From contig NZ_MTQN01000006.1 of the NCBI RefSeq assembly GCF_001984195.1, positions 237,398-301,397 on the forward strand: a DNA stretch of 64,000 nucleotides, in the 5' to 3' direction. Source of the stretch: Kribbella sp. ALI-6-A. Lineage in GTDB: Bacteria > Actinomycetota > Actinomycetes > Propionibacteriales > Kribbellaceae. This document shows positions 8,453 to 15,471 of this stretch, one piece after another. Both the position numbers and the translations under genes were made by a program. Below the pieces are notes generated by a model. That model worked only from the letters and a program-made list of their open reading frames with translations, was not told where the DNA came from and searched no databases. Numbering within the stretch: position 1 is the stretch's first letter; each line of letters opens with the position of its first letter.

Positions 8453-10038
8453 CGCGCGACCTCCTTGTGGCGCAGCAGGCCGAAGGTGACGCCGTCGACC
8501 AGCGCCTCCCAGGATGCCTCGACGATGTTGTGCCCGACGCCGACCGTCACCCACGAGCCTTCGCCGTCAGCGGTCTGGATCAGCACTCTGATTACGGCGT
8601 CGGTGCCGTGCCCCTGGTCGAGGATCCGCACCTTGTAGTCGACCAGGTCGAACTTGTTCACCACCGGGTAGGCCCGCTCGATCGCGGCCCGCAGCGCGTG
8701 GTCCAGGGCGTTGACCGGGCCGTTGCCCTCCCCGGTCACGATCTCCCGCTCACCACCGGCGACCAGCTTCACCGTCGCCTCCGAGACCGCCTCGCCCTCG
8801 GCGCGCGACTCGGTGATCACCCGCCACGACTCGACGTCGAAGAAGCTCGCCCGCTCCCCGGTGACCTCCTCGGTCAGCAGCAGCTCGAACGACGCGTCGG
8901 CCGACTCGAACGTGTAGCCGCGGGCCTCCATCTTCTTGACCCGCTCGGTGACCCGCCCGACCAGTTCCTTGTCGTTGCCGAGGTCGAAGCCGAGCTCGCG
9001 GCCCTTCAGCTCGACGCTGGCCCGGCCGGCCATCTCGGAGACCAGCATCCGCATGTCGTTGCCGACCAGCGCCGGATCCGTGTGCTGGTAGAGATCCGGG
9101 TCCACCTTGATCGCGCTGGCGTGCAGCCCCGCCTTGTGCGCGAACGCCGACAGGCCGACGTACGGCTGGCGGGCGGACGGCGGCACGTTGGTCACCTCGG
9201 CGATCGCGTGCGCGATCCGGAACGACTCGGCCAGCCGGCCCGGCGGCAGCAGCTCCATGCCGCGCTTGAGTTCGAGGTTCGCGACGACGGCGAGCAGGTC
9301 GGCGTTGCCGGTGCGTTCGCCGTACCCGTTGATCGTGCCCTGGACGTGCGTCGCGCCGGCCTCGACCGCGGCGATCGAGTTCGCCACCGCGCAGCCGCCG
9401 TCGTTGTGCGCGTGGATGCCGAGCCGCGCGCCGGTCGTCTCGAGGACGTCGCGCACGACGTCCTGCAGCTCGCGCGGCAGCGTGCCGCCGTTGGTGTCGC
9501 AGAGCGCGACCACGTCGGAGCCGGCCTCGGCCGCGACCCGAACCACCTCGAGTGCGTACGCCTTGTTGGCCCGGTAGCCGTCGAAGAAGTGCTCGGTGTC
9601 GAGAAAGACCCGCTGGCCGTGCTCGCGCAGGTGCCGGACGGTGTCGGCCACCATGCGCAGGTTTTCGTCCAGCGTCGTGCGCAGCGCCCGCTCGACGTGC
9701 GCGTCGTGGCTCTTGGCCACCAACGTGACGACGTCCGCGCCGGACTCCCGCAGCGCCGCGACCTGCGGGTCGTCGGCAGCGGCCGCGCCCGGCTTGCAGG
9801 TCGCCCCGAACGCCGCGAAGGTCGCGTGGCGCAGGTGCAGCTCGGTCCGTGCCCGCGCGAAGAACTCCGTGTCCTTCGGTACGGCGCCCGGCCAGCCGCC
9901 CTCGATGAATCCGACGCCCAGGTCGTCCAGGTGCTGCGCGATGGCGATCTTGTCGGCCACGGACAGCGCCAGACCCTCCTGCTGCGCACCGTCGCGCAGG
10001 GTGGTGTCGTAGACGTGGAACTCGTCGGATCTGCTCAC
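8449..10038 (-). CDS. cimA: (R)-citramalate synthase
   Basis: About 529 residues. The DRE-TIM metallolyase N-terminal domain shows VYDTTLRDGAQQEG and, further on, GIHAHNDGGCAVANS and GYGERTGNADL, as in citramalate and isopropylmalate synthases. The C-terminal part has the LeuA dimer/regulatory fold. The central GLHASAIKVDPDLYQH and the FIEGGWPGA motif are typical of the actinobacterial CimA group. It condenses acetyl-CoA with pyruvate to start a threonine-independent route to 2-oxobutyrate and isoleucine. I choose the GTG at 10038 with GGAAGG upstream; a longer TTG-started frame would translate the terminator hairpin at 10083-10103. It follows a leader peptide and attenuator. Confidence 0.85.
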   Translation of the reverse strand: MSRSDEFHVYDTTLRDGAQQEGLALSVADKIAIAQHLDDLGVGFIEGGWPGAVPKDTEFFARARTELHLRHATFAAFGATCKPGAAAADDPQVAALRESGADVVTLVAKSHDAHVERALRTTLDENLRMVADTVRHLREHGQRVFLDTEHFFDGYRANKAYALEVVRVAAEAGSDVVALCDTNGGTLPRELQDVVRDVLETTGARLGIHAHNDGGCAVANSIAAVEAGATHVQGTINGYGERTGNADLLAVVANLELKRGMELLPPGRLAESFRIAHAIAEVTNVPPSARQPYVGLSAFAHKAGLHASAIKVDPDLYQHTDPALVGNDMRMLVSEMAGRASVELKGRELGFDLGNDKELVGRVTERVKKMEARGYTFESADASFELLLTEEVTGERASFFDVESWRVITESRAEGEAVSEATVKLVAGGEREIVTGEGNGPVNALDHALRAAIERAYPVVNKFDLVDYKVRILDQGHGTDAVIRVLIQTADGEGSWVTVGVGHNIVEASWEALVDGVTFGLLRHKEVAR

Positions 10039-10076
10039 GGGAGTCGCCTTCCGGTGGATGGGGGCATCAGGCAAAC

Positions 10077-10103
10077 AAAAAACCTCTCGCAAGGTGCGAG
10101 AGG
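10077..10103 (-). terminator. Rho-independent terminator in the cimA leader (attenuator)
   Basis: On the minus strand a perfect 9-bp stem (CCTCTCGCA, loop CCT, TGCGAGAGG) runs directly into TTTTTT at 10082-10077. It lies 39 bases before the cimA start and downstream of a short reading frame rich in Val/Ile codons, so it is most simply a transcription attenuator. Confidence 0.8.
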
Positions 10104-10106
10104 TCT

Positions 10107-10136
10107 GCGCGCTCAGGTACTGCTTGCTGAGCGCGC
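10107..10136 (-). promoter_or_regulatory. Upstream hairpin of the cimA attenuator
   Basis: A perfect 10-bp stem (GCGCGCTCAG / CTGAGCGCGC, 10-base loop) begins immediately after the leader stop codon and ends three bases before the terminator. It resembles the 1:2 pause hairpin of classical attenuators. A ribosome at the leader stop would melt it. An alternative antiterminator pairing with the terminator arm is not obvious by eye. Confidence 0.6.
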
Positions 10137-10166
10137 CTAGCCAATAATGACCCGGAAGTTCTTCAT
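10137..10166 (-). CDS. cimA leader peptide MKNFRVIIG
   Basis: A nine-codon frame, ATG AAG AAC TTC CGG GTC ATT ATT GGC TAG, precedes the paired hairpins before cimA. Three consecutive branched-chain codons (Val-Ile-Ile) lie just before the stop, and the product of the downstream pathway is isoleucine. No clear Shine-Dalgarno precedes the ATG, so it may be translated leaderless. Function is inferred from layout only. Confidence 0.65.
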   Translation of the reverse strand: MKNFRVIIG

Positions 10167-10272
10167 GACATTTTTCAGTCTGCCACAGCGAGCCGTGAGC
10201 AGAGCTGAACGTCTCGAAAAGCGAACATCCAGTACGCCGATCAGTACTACGGCGTGCGCCGCAGTTCAGTTC

Positions 10273-10671
10273 TCAGGCGGTGAGCGACCATTCCGGGGTG
10301 TCCCAGGCGGCGTAGAAGTCGTCGCGCTCCAGCGGCCGCAGGCCCCACTGCTCACGGTCCAGCGCCTGGTCGGTCAGCCGGCCGTGCTCGTCCTCCATCC
10401 GCTGCCACCAGTACCGGGTGATGGTCCCGTCCTCGGTGACGTGCAGCTCGCGCACCACGACCCACTCGCGCTCGTGCCAGACGGCCTCGAACAACCGGTC
10501 CGTCCCGTCGTCGTCGGCCCGCGCCCCGAAGGTCCGCGCCGCGGTCCCGCGATCCAGGTCGCGGATCAGCTCGACCGAAGCCCGAAAAGCCTGCTGCGTC
10601 TCCGCACTCCACTCTCGCTCCCGCGCGAGCTGTGCGTAGTACGCCTCGACGTCGTCCGGAAAGCCGTTCAT
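10273..10671 (-). CDS. Uncharacterised protein, 132 residues
   Basis: I do not recognise a family. The protein is soluble, acidic and tryptophan-rich. It begins MNGFPDDVEAYYAQLAREREW, with RYWWQRMEDEHGRLTDQALDRE in the middle, and contains neither a signal peptide nor a membrane segment. The ATG at 10671 begins sequence that looks like protein; the in-frame extension upstream is low-quality and crosses a likely promoter of the divergent alginate lyase. It is a single gene upstream of the cimA leader on the same strand, separated by 106 bases. Confidence 0.6.
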   Translation of the reverse strand: MNGFPDDVEAYYAQLAREREWSAETQQAFRASVELIRDLDRGTAARTFGARADDDGTDRLFEAVWHEREWVVVRELHVTEDGTITRYWWQRMEDEHGRLTDQALDREQWGLRPLERDDFYAAWDTPEWSLTA

Positions 10672-10804
10672 GGCGGTGACCCTACCGAAGCCGGCTGAGA
10701 GCTTGCTGTGAAAACGACTGTCCTGATCGTGCCACCGAGGCCACCACAGGTTCGCCGCGCAGCACACTGGCCGCGCCCACCCCTTGTCACCGAGAGGCTG
10801 ACCG

Positions 10805-11959
10805 ATGAGACTACTCGCCCTCCTGGCCGTCGTCCCGCTGATCGCCGGCGCGACCACCGCCGCTCCGGCGACCGCTGCCGGTACCGAGATCACCCCACCT
10901 GCCGCCTCCGTCACGGCCGATACCAGCGACGACAACATCGCGGCGAACGTCGTCGACAACGACTACTCGACCCGCTGGTCGGGCAACGGCGACGGCGCGA
11001 CCCTGCAGCTCGACCTCGGTGGCGTGCGGACGGTGTCGCAGCTGAAGGTTGCCGTCTACCACGGCGACGAGCGGCGCAACGACTTCGAGCTCCAGCTCTG
11101 GAACGGCACGAGCTGGGTCACCGTCTTCGACGGCCTCAGCAGCGGGACCACCACCGGCTTGCAGACCTTCGACTTCGCCGACCGGCCCGCGTCGAAGGTC
11201 CGGTACATCGGCCACGGCCACCAGCTGAAGGACGGCGGAACCGGGACCTGGAACAGCCTCACCGAGATCGAGGTCTGGGGCACCGGCGGCAGTTCTGGCG
11301 GCGGCGTACCGGCTGACGTGCTCGATCTGCGGAACTGGAAGATCACCCTGCCGATCGGAGCGGAAGGCAAGCCGACCGAGGTGAAGCAACCGGCGCTGGC
11401 GACGTACTCCCACGACAGCTACTTCACCGTCGTCGGCGACGCGGTGCGGTTCCGGGCGCCGGTCAACGGCGTCACCACCAGTGGATCGAGCTACCCGCGG
11501 TCCGAACTTCGGGAAATGACCAGCAACGGCACCGCCAACGCGGCCTGGTCGTCGACCTCGGGAACCCACACGCTGACCGTGCGTGAGTCGTTCGACCGGT
11601 TGCCCGCGGACAAGCCGCACCTGGTCGGCGCGCAGATCCACGACGGCGAGGACGACGTCACGGTCTTCCGGCTCGAGGGCAGCAAGCTGTACGTGACGAA
11701 CGGCGACAACGCCCATCACAAGCTGGTCACCAGTTCGTACCGGCTGGGCACGGTCTTCGAGGCGAAGTTCGTGGTCAGTGGCGGCCAGGTCAAGGCGTAC
11801 TACAACGGGACCCTGCAGACCACTCTCGGCAAGAGCTTCTCCGGCGCCTACTTCAAGGCCGGCGCGTACACCCAGGCCAACTGCTCGAACTCCTCGCCGT
11901 GTGCCGGCACGAACGTCGGCGAAACCACCATTCACTCGCTGAACGTCACGCACAGCTGA
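10805..11959 (+). CDS. Secreted polysaccharide lyase family 7 (alginate lyase) with CBM32-like domain
   Basis: A 384-residue exoenzyme. A signal peptide ends near residue 24 (ATAA-G). Residues about 28-158 form a discoidin-type F5/8C (CBM32-like) sugar-binding domain, then a Gly/Ser linker. Residues about 165-384 are the PL7 catalytic jelly roll with all three family motifs: RSELREM, QIHD and YFKAGAYTQAN. PL7 enzymes cleave alginate (poly-mannuronate/guluronate) by beta-elimination; Arg, Gln, His and Tyr of these motifs do the chemistry. No other alginate genes are nearby, so it probably acts alone as a secreted scavenging enzyme. The QIH (not QVH) form is often linked to polyguluronate or mixed preference, but I would not assign specificity. 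Confidence 0.9.
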   Translation: MRLLALLAVVPLIAGATTAAPATAAGTEITPPAASVTADTSDDNIAANVVDNDYSTRWSGNGDGATLQLDLGGVRTVSQLKVAVYHGDERRNDFELQLWNGTSWVTVFDGLSSGTTTGLQTFDFADRPASKVRYIGHGHQLKDGGTGTWNSLTEIEVWGTGGSSGGGVPADVLDLRNWKITLPIGAEGKPTEVKQPALATYSHDSYFTVVGDAVRFRAPVNGVTTSGSSYPRSELREMTSNGTANAAWSSTSGTHTLTVRESFDRLPADKPHLVGAQIHDGEDDVTVFRLEGSKLYVTNGDNAHHKLVTSSYRLGTVFEAKFVVSGGQVKAYYNGTLQTTLGKSFSGAYFKAGAYTQANCSNSSPCAGTNVGETTIHSLNVTHS

Positions 11960-11965
11960 AACAGC

Positions 11966-12001
11966 GCTGCGCCCGGGGATGCTGGGATCTCCGGGCGCAG
12001 C
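11966..12001. terminator. Bidirectional terminator between alginate lyase and ilvE
   Basis: A perfect 11-bp stem (GCTGCGCCCGG / CCGGGCGCAGC) with a 14-base loop lies between two convergent genes, 7 bases from either stop. Neither side has a strong U run. Confidence 0.7.
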
Positions 12002-12008
12002 GGGCCGA

Positions 12009-13100
12009 TCAGCAGATGCGGGTCATCCAGCCGTGGGTGTCCTTGGCCCGGCCGTACTGCAGGTCGAGCAGGGCGCTGCGGACGGCCGCGGTGATCGGGC
12101 CACCGTTGCCGTCGGCGACCTGGACCTCGCCGCCGTTCCACTTCAGGGACGCCACCGGGGTGATCACTGCCGCCGTACCGCAGGCGAAGACCTCACGGAT
12201 CCGGCCGGACGCCGCGCCCTCGCGCCACTCGTCGATCGAGATCTTGCGCTCGGTGACGGTGTGGCCGAGGTCGGTGACCAGCTTCAGGATCGAGTCCCGG
12301 GTGACGCCCTCGAGGATCGTGCCGGACAGTTCCGGGGTGATCACGGAGTTGTCGTCGAGCACGAAGTACAGGTTCATCCCGCCGAGCTCTTCGATCCACT
12401 TCTTCTCGACCGCGTCCAGGAAGGCGACCTGGTCACAGCCCTGCTCGATCGCCTCGGCCTGGGCCAGCAGCGACGAGGCGTAGTTGCCGCCGGTCTTGGC
12501 CGCGCCGGTCCCGCCGGGCGCCGCGCGGGTGTACTCCTCGCTGAGCCAGATCCGGACCGGCTTGACGCCGTTCGCGAAGTAGGAGCCGGCCGGGGACGCG
12601 ATCACGCAGTACGTCACCTGGGCCGACGGCCGGACGCCGAGGAACGGGTCGGAGCCGAACATGAACGGCCGCAGGTACAGCGAGGTCTCCCCCCCGCTGG
12701 GCACCCACGCCTTGTCGATCTCGACCAGCTTGGTCAGCGAGTCCAGGAACGCCGCCTCGGGCAGCTCCGGCAGCGCGAGCCGCCGGGCGGACCGGTTGAA
12801 CCGGGCCGCGTTGGCGTCCGGGCGGAAGGTGTGGATCGAGTCGTCGGGATGCCGGTAGGCCTTCATCCCCTCGAAGATGGTCTGGGCGTAGTGGAACACC
12901 GAGGTCGCCGGAGACAGCTCCAGCGGTCCGAAGGCGGTGATCCTCGCGTCGTGCCAGCCGTCTTCCCGGTTCCAGGTGGCGATCGCCATGTGGTCGGTGA
13001 AGTGTTGCCCGAATCCCGGGTTCGCCAGGATCGTGGCGCGCTGGTCGTCGCTGGCCGGCTGGGTGTTGGGCTCAACGGTGAACTGCAGATCGGCGCTCAT
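12009..13100 (-). CDS. ilvE: Branched-chain amino acid aminotransferase
   Basis: A 363-residue fold-type IV PLP enzyme that performs the last step of leucine, isoleucine and valine synthesis using glutamate. Visible signatures are FHYAQTIFEGMKAYR, the PLP-lysine region in GTGAAKTGGNYASSL, and EELGGMNLYFVLDDN followed by LSGTILEGVTRDSIL, typical of the long (about 360-residue) actinobacterial and eukaryotic IlvE group. ATG at 13100. It lies 90 bases downstream of leuB on the same strand and ends at a shared terminator, so it is probably the distal gene of the leuB transcript. Confidence 0.95.
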   Translation of the reverse strand: MSADLQFTVEPNTQPASDDQRATILANPGFGQHFTDHMAIATWNREDGWHDARITAFGPLELSPATSVFHYAQTIFEGMKAYRHPDDSIHTFRPDANAARFNRSARRLALPELPEAAFLDSLTKLVEIDKAWVPSGGETSLYLRPFMFGSDPFLGVRPSAQVTYCVIASPAGSYFANGVKPVRIWLSEEYTRAAPGGTGAAKTGGNYASSLLAQAEAIEQGCDQVAFLDAVEKKWIEELGGMNLYFVLDDNSVITPELSGTILEGVTRDSILKLVTDLGHTVTERKISIDEWREGAASGRIREVFACGTAAVITPVASLKWNGGEVQVADGNGGPITAAVRSALLDLQYGRAKDTHGWMTRIC

Positions 13101-13190
13101 GAGCGCACCGTACCTCTCTGCCCAGTGGTCAGGCGAGCGCGTGAGCGACCGCCTGAGGCCGGTGTCCGGCAGGCGAGCGAAGCCATCTCA

Positions 13191-14243
13191 TCACCCGGCC
13201 GCGCGCTTGGCGATCGCGTCACCGATCTCCGCGGTGCTGCGGCTGCCACCGGCGGTGCGCTCCTCGATGTCCGCGGTCACCGCGGCCTCGATCGCGGCCG
13301 CCGCCTCGGTCAGCCCGAGGTGGTCGCACAGCAGCGCCGCCGACAGGATCGCCGCGGTCGGGTCGGCCTTCTGCTGACCGGCGATGTCCGGCGCCGACCC
13401 GTGCACCGGCTCGAACATGCTCGGCGCGGTGCGGTCCGGGTTGATGTTGCCGCTCGCGGCCAGCCCGATGCCGCCGGTGACCGCGGCCGCCAGGTCGGTG
13501 ATGATGTCGCCGAACAGGTTGTCGGTGACGATCACGTCGAACCGGGCCGGGTCGGTGACCAGGAAGATCGTCGCCGCGTCCACGTGCAGGTAGTCGACGG
13601 CGATCTCGGGGAACTCGGTCGCGACCGCGTCGACGGTCCGCTTCCACAGGTGGCCGGCGTGCACGAGCACGTTGTTCTTGTGCACCAGCGTCAGCTTCTT
13701 GCGCGGCCGGGCCTGGGCCCGCGCGAACGCGTCCCGGACGACCCGCTCCACGCCGTACGCCGTGTTGACCGACACCTCGGTGGCGATCTCGGCCGGGGTG
13801 CCGACGCGCAGGGCGCCGCCGTTGCCGACGTACGGGCCCTCGGTGCCCTCGCGGACGACGACGAAGTCGACCTCGCCGGGGTTGGCCAGCGGGGATCCGA
13901 CCGAGGGGTAGATCTTCGACGGCCGCAGGTTCACGTAGTGGTCGAGGGCGAACCGCAGCTTGAGCAGCAGACCACGCTCGAGCACGCCGGACGGCACCGT
14001 CGGGTCGCCGACCGCGCCGAGCAGGATCGCGTCGTGACCGCGAATCGCCTCGAGCTCGGCGTCCGGCAGCGTGTCGCCGGTCGCGTGCCAGCGCTTGGCG
14101 CCCAGGTCGTACTCGGTCCGCTCGAAGGTCACGCCGTGGACCGCGCTGACCGCGTCGAGCACCTTGAGTGCCTCGGTGGTCACCTCGGGCCCGATTCCGT
14201 CACCGGGGACGACGGCCAGCGTGAACTTCTTCTTCTCGGTCAC
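13191..14243 (-). CDS. leuB: 3-isopropylmalate dehydrogenase
   Basis: A 350-residue NAD-dependent decarboxylating dehydrogenase of leucine synthesis. It has the N-terminal [12 protein letters not shown] and the substrate-binding Arg segments. The metal-binding aspartates lie in [23 protein letters not shown], and [20 protein letters not shown] is the NAD-binding C-terminal signature. The ATG at 14243 overlaps by four bases the stop of a 54-codon gene upstream (ATGA), so the two are co-translated. The route needs isopropylmalate synthase and isomerase, which are not in this window. Confidence 0.95.
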   Translation of the reverse strand: MTEKKKFTLAVVPGDGIGPEVTTEALKVLDAVSAVHGVTFERTEYDLGAKRWHATGDTLPDAELEAIRGHDAILLGAVGDPTVPSGVLERGLLLKLRFALDHYVNLRPSKIYPSVGSPLANPGEVDFVVVREGTEGPYVGNGGALRVGTPAEIATEVSVNTAYGVERVVRDAFARAQARPRKKLTLVHKNNVLVHAGHLWKRTVDAVATEFPEIAVDYLHVDAATIFLVTDPARFDVIVTDNLFGDIITDLAAAVTGGIGLAASGNINPDRTAPSMFEPVHGSAPDIAGQQKADPTAAILSAALLCDHLGLTEAAAAIEAAVTADIEERTAGGSRSTAEIGDAIAKRAAG

Positions 14244-14404
14244 TTCTTGGGTTCTCCCCCGTTGTCGCGGCGGTTCATGGCCTCTTGGACAGCCCGGGCC
14301 TCGGACGCGGTCTCGCTCGCCGGGCGGACCGGGCGACGGCGCCGGGCCGCCTTCCGTTCCCGGCCGTCGATCGCGGGCCAGTTGGCTGGATACATGTCGT
14401 ACAT
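14240..14404 (-). CDS. 54-residue arginine-rich protein co-translated with leuB
   Basis: A short gene with a good ribosome site (AAGGAGCAGC before the ATG at 14404). The product starts [14 protein letters not shown], continues with an Arg-rich stretch ([13 protein letters not shown]) and ends [12 protein letters not shown]. It overlaps leuB by four bases. I do not know a function. The ordered W/P N-terminus and the overlap argue that it is a real gene and not a chance frame. It has no Leu/Ile/Val run, so it is not a classical leucine leader peptide. Confidence 0.6.
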   Translation of the reverse strand: MYDMYPANWPAIDGRERKAARRRRPVRPASETASEARAVQEAMNRRDNGGEPKK

Positions 14405-14554
14405 GCTGCTCCTTGCGAAAAAGGGTCTCGCGGGCGGCAGGGTGAAGCCGAATTTACTCTGGCGTCCGACTATTTCACCACTATGCGGGCATCCTGTCCC
14501 GAAATGTGAGATGCCGGTGACGCCGCTGGACCGAAGCTGTGCAACTCTCACCGA

Positions 14555-15121
14555 GTGAGCGCTCCTCCAGAACTGCCCCCGCTGGTCTCGGCGGCCCTCA
14601 GCCTGTCCGGCCGGCGCGGATTCGTCAGCTCGACCCGTAACGAGACCGGCCGGCTGCTCGCGACGCTGGCGGCGTCGCGCACCGGCATGCTCGGCGAACT
14701 CGGCACCGGCTGCGGAGTCGGATCGGCTTGGCTGCGCAGCGGCGCGGCCGAGGGAACCCGGATCGTCACCGCCGAAAGCGATCCCGAACTGGCCAAGGCG
14801 GTGGCCGAACTGTTCGCCGACGACGAGCGGATCGAGGTCGTCGAGGCGGACTGGACCGCGCTGATCGAGCGCGGCCCGTTCTCGTTGCTGTTCGTCGACG
14901 CGCGCGAGGCGAAGCTGTCGGCCCGCGACGTCGTCGCCGAAGCGGTCGAGCCCGGTGGTTTCGTAGTGCTCGACGACTTCACGCCGTCCGCGGTCTGGCC
15001 GCCGATGTACGAGGGCCGGGTCGACACCCTGCGCCAGGAGTGGCTGCAGGACAAGCGCTTCACCACCGTCGAGGTGATGGTCGCCCCCGACGCCTCCGTC
15101 CTGCTGGCCACTCGCCGCTGA
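14555..15121 (+). CDS. SAM-dependent O-methyltransferase-like protein
   Basis: A 188-residue class I methyltransferase. The SAM-binding loop is GELGTGCGVGSAWLRSG, the acidic end of strand 2 is TAESDPELAKAV, and the metal-binding-type aspartates seen in catechol-like O-methyltransferases are in LFVDAREAKLS and FVVLDDFTPSAVWPPMYEG. GTG start at 14555. It diverges from the leuB group. It stands alone, with a 350-base non-coding region behind it, so the substrate cannot be inferred from neighbours. Confidence 0.75.
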   Translation: MSAPPELPPLVSAALSLSGRRGFVSSTRNETGRLLATLAASRTGMLGELGTGCGVGSAWLRSGAAEGTRIVTAESDPELAKAVAELFADDERIEVVEADWTALIERGPFSLLFVDAREAKLSARDVVAEAVEPGGFVVLDDFTPSAVWPPMYEGRVDTLRQEWLQDKRFTTVEVMVAPDASVLLATRR

Positions 15122-15130
15122 TCCCCTCCG

Positions 15131-15281
15131 CATTTGGCCGGTTGACCCGCGGGATGGTGGGTTCTACCGCTGCATGCCGCCATCGAACCCACCATTTGAT
15201 GGGTCAACCCGTGAACTGGCCCGTCGGCCCACCTGAATCCGGGTGGCCAACGGGCCATTTCGTGGGTTGACCCACGAAATG
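15131..15281. repeat. Cluster of nested inverted repeats built on GGTTGACCC
   Basis: The non-coding region after the methyltransferase gene (15122-15471) holds three copies of a CATTT...GGTTGACCC-like module. The first and second copies form a long interrupted hairpin (arms 15140-15148 with 15201-15209 and 15153-15164 with 15185-15195). The third is a perfect 11-bp palindrome, CATTTCGTGGG-TTGA-CCCACGAAATG, at 15256-15281. The layout resembles a repetitive palindromic element more than a terminator, because no U tract follows. Confidence 0.6.
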
Positions 15282-15321
15282 CACCTCGGGCGGCGGGCGG
15301 GGTGGGGCGGTTGTGGTGGAG

Positions 15322-15373
15322 CAAAAACAGGTGGGCCCGAGCCACAGCTCCCGGGTGGGAGGGGCTCGGGCCC
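15322..15373 (-). terminator. Rho-independent terminator downstream of serA
   Basis: On the minus strand GGGCCCGAGCC pairs perfectly with GGCTCGGGCCC (11 bp, 19-base loop). TTTTT (15326-15322) follows the stem after five bases. A second hairpin, with GTGTGAC/GTCACAC arms at 15423-15429 and 15459-15465, lies just after the serA stop. Confidence 0.7.
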
Positions 15374-15471
15374 TGGCCGGCCGCCATGCGCCTGCGGGCG
15401 GCAGGCCGGTCCTGCTCTACCAGTGTGACATTCCCGGCGTCAGTACGCCGCCCGGAAGGTCACACTCAGGC

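Noticed and set aside
10038..10092. A longer cimA start at a TTG at 10092.
   Set aside because: It would place the N-terminus inside the terminator stem and U tract; the GTG at 10038 has a ribosome site and matches the family length.
11979..14558. A very long open frame (about 860 codons) on the plus strand opposite ilvE and leuB.
   Set aside because: The composition is the Arg/Val/Gly/Asp-rich pattern of antisense frames in high-GC DNA, while the minus strand encodes two textbook enzymes.
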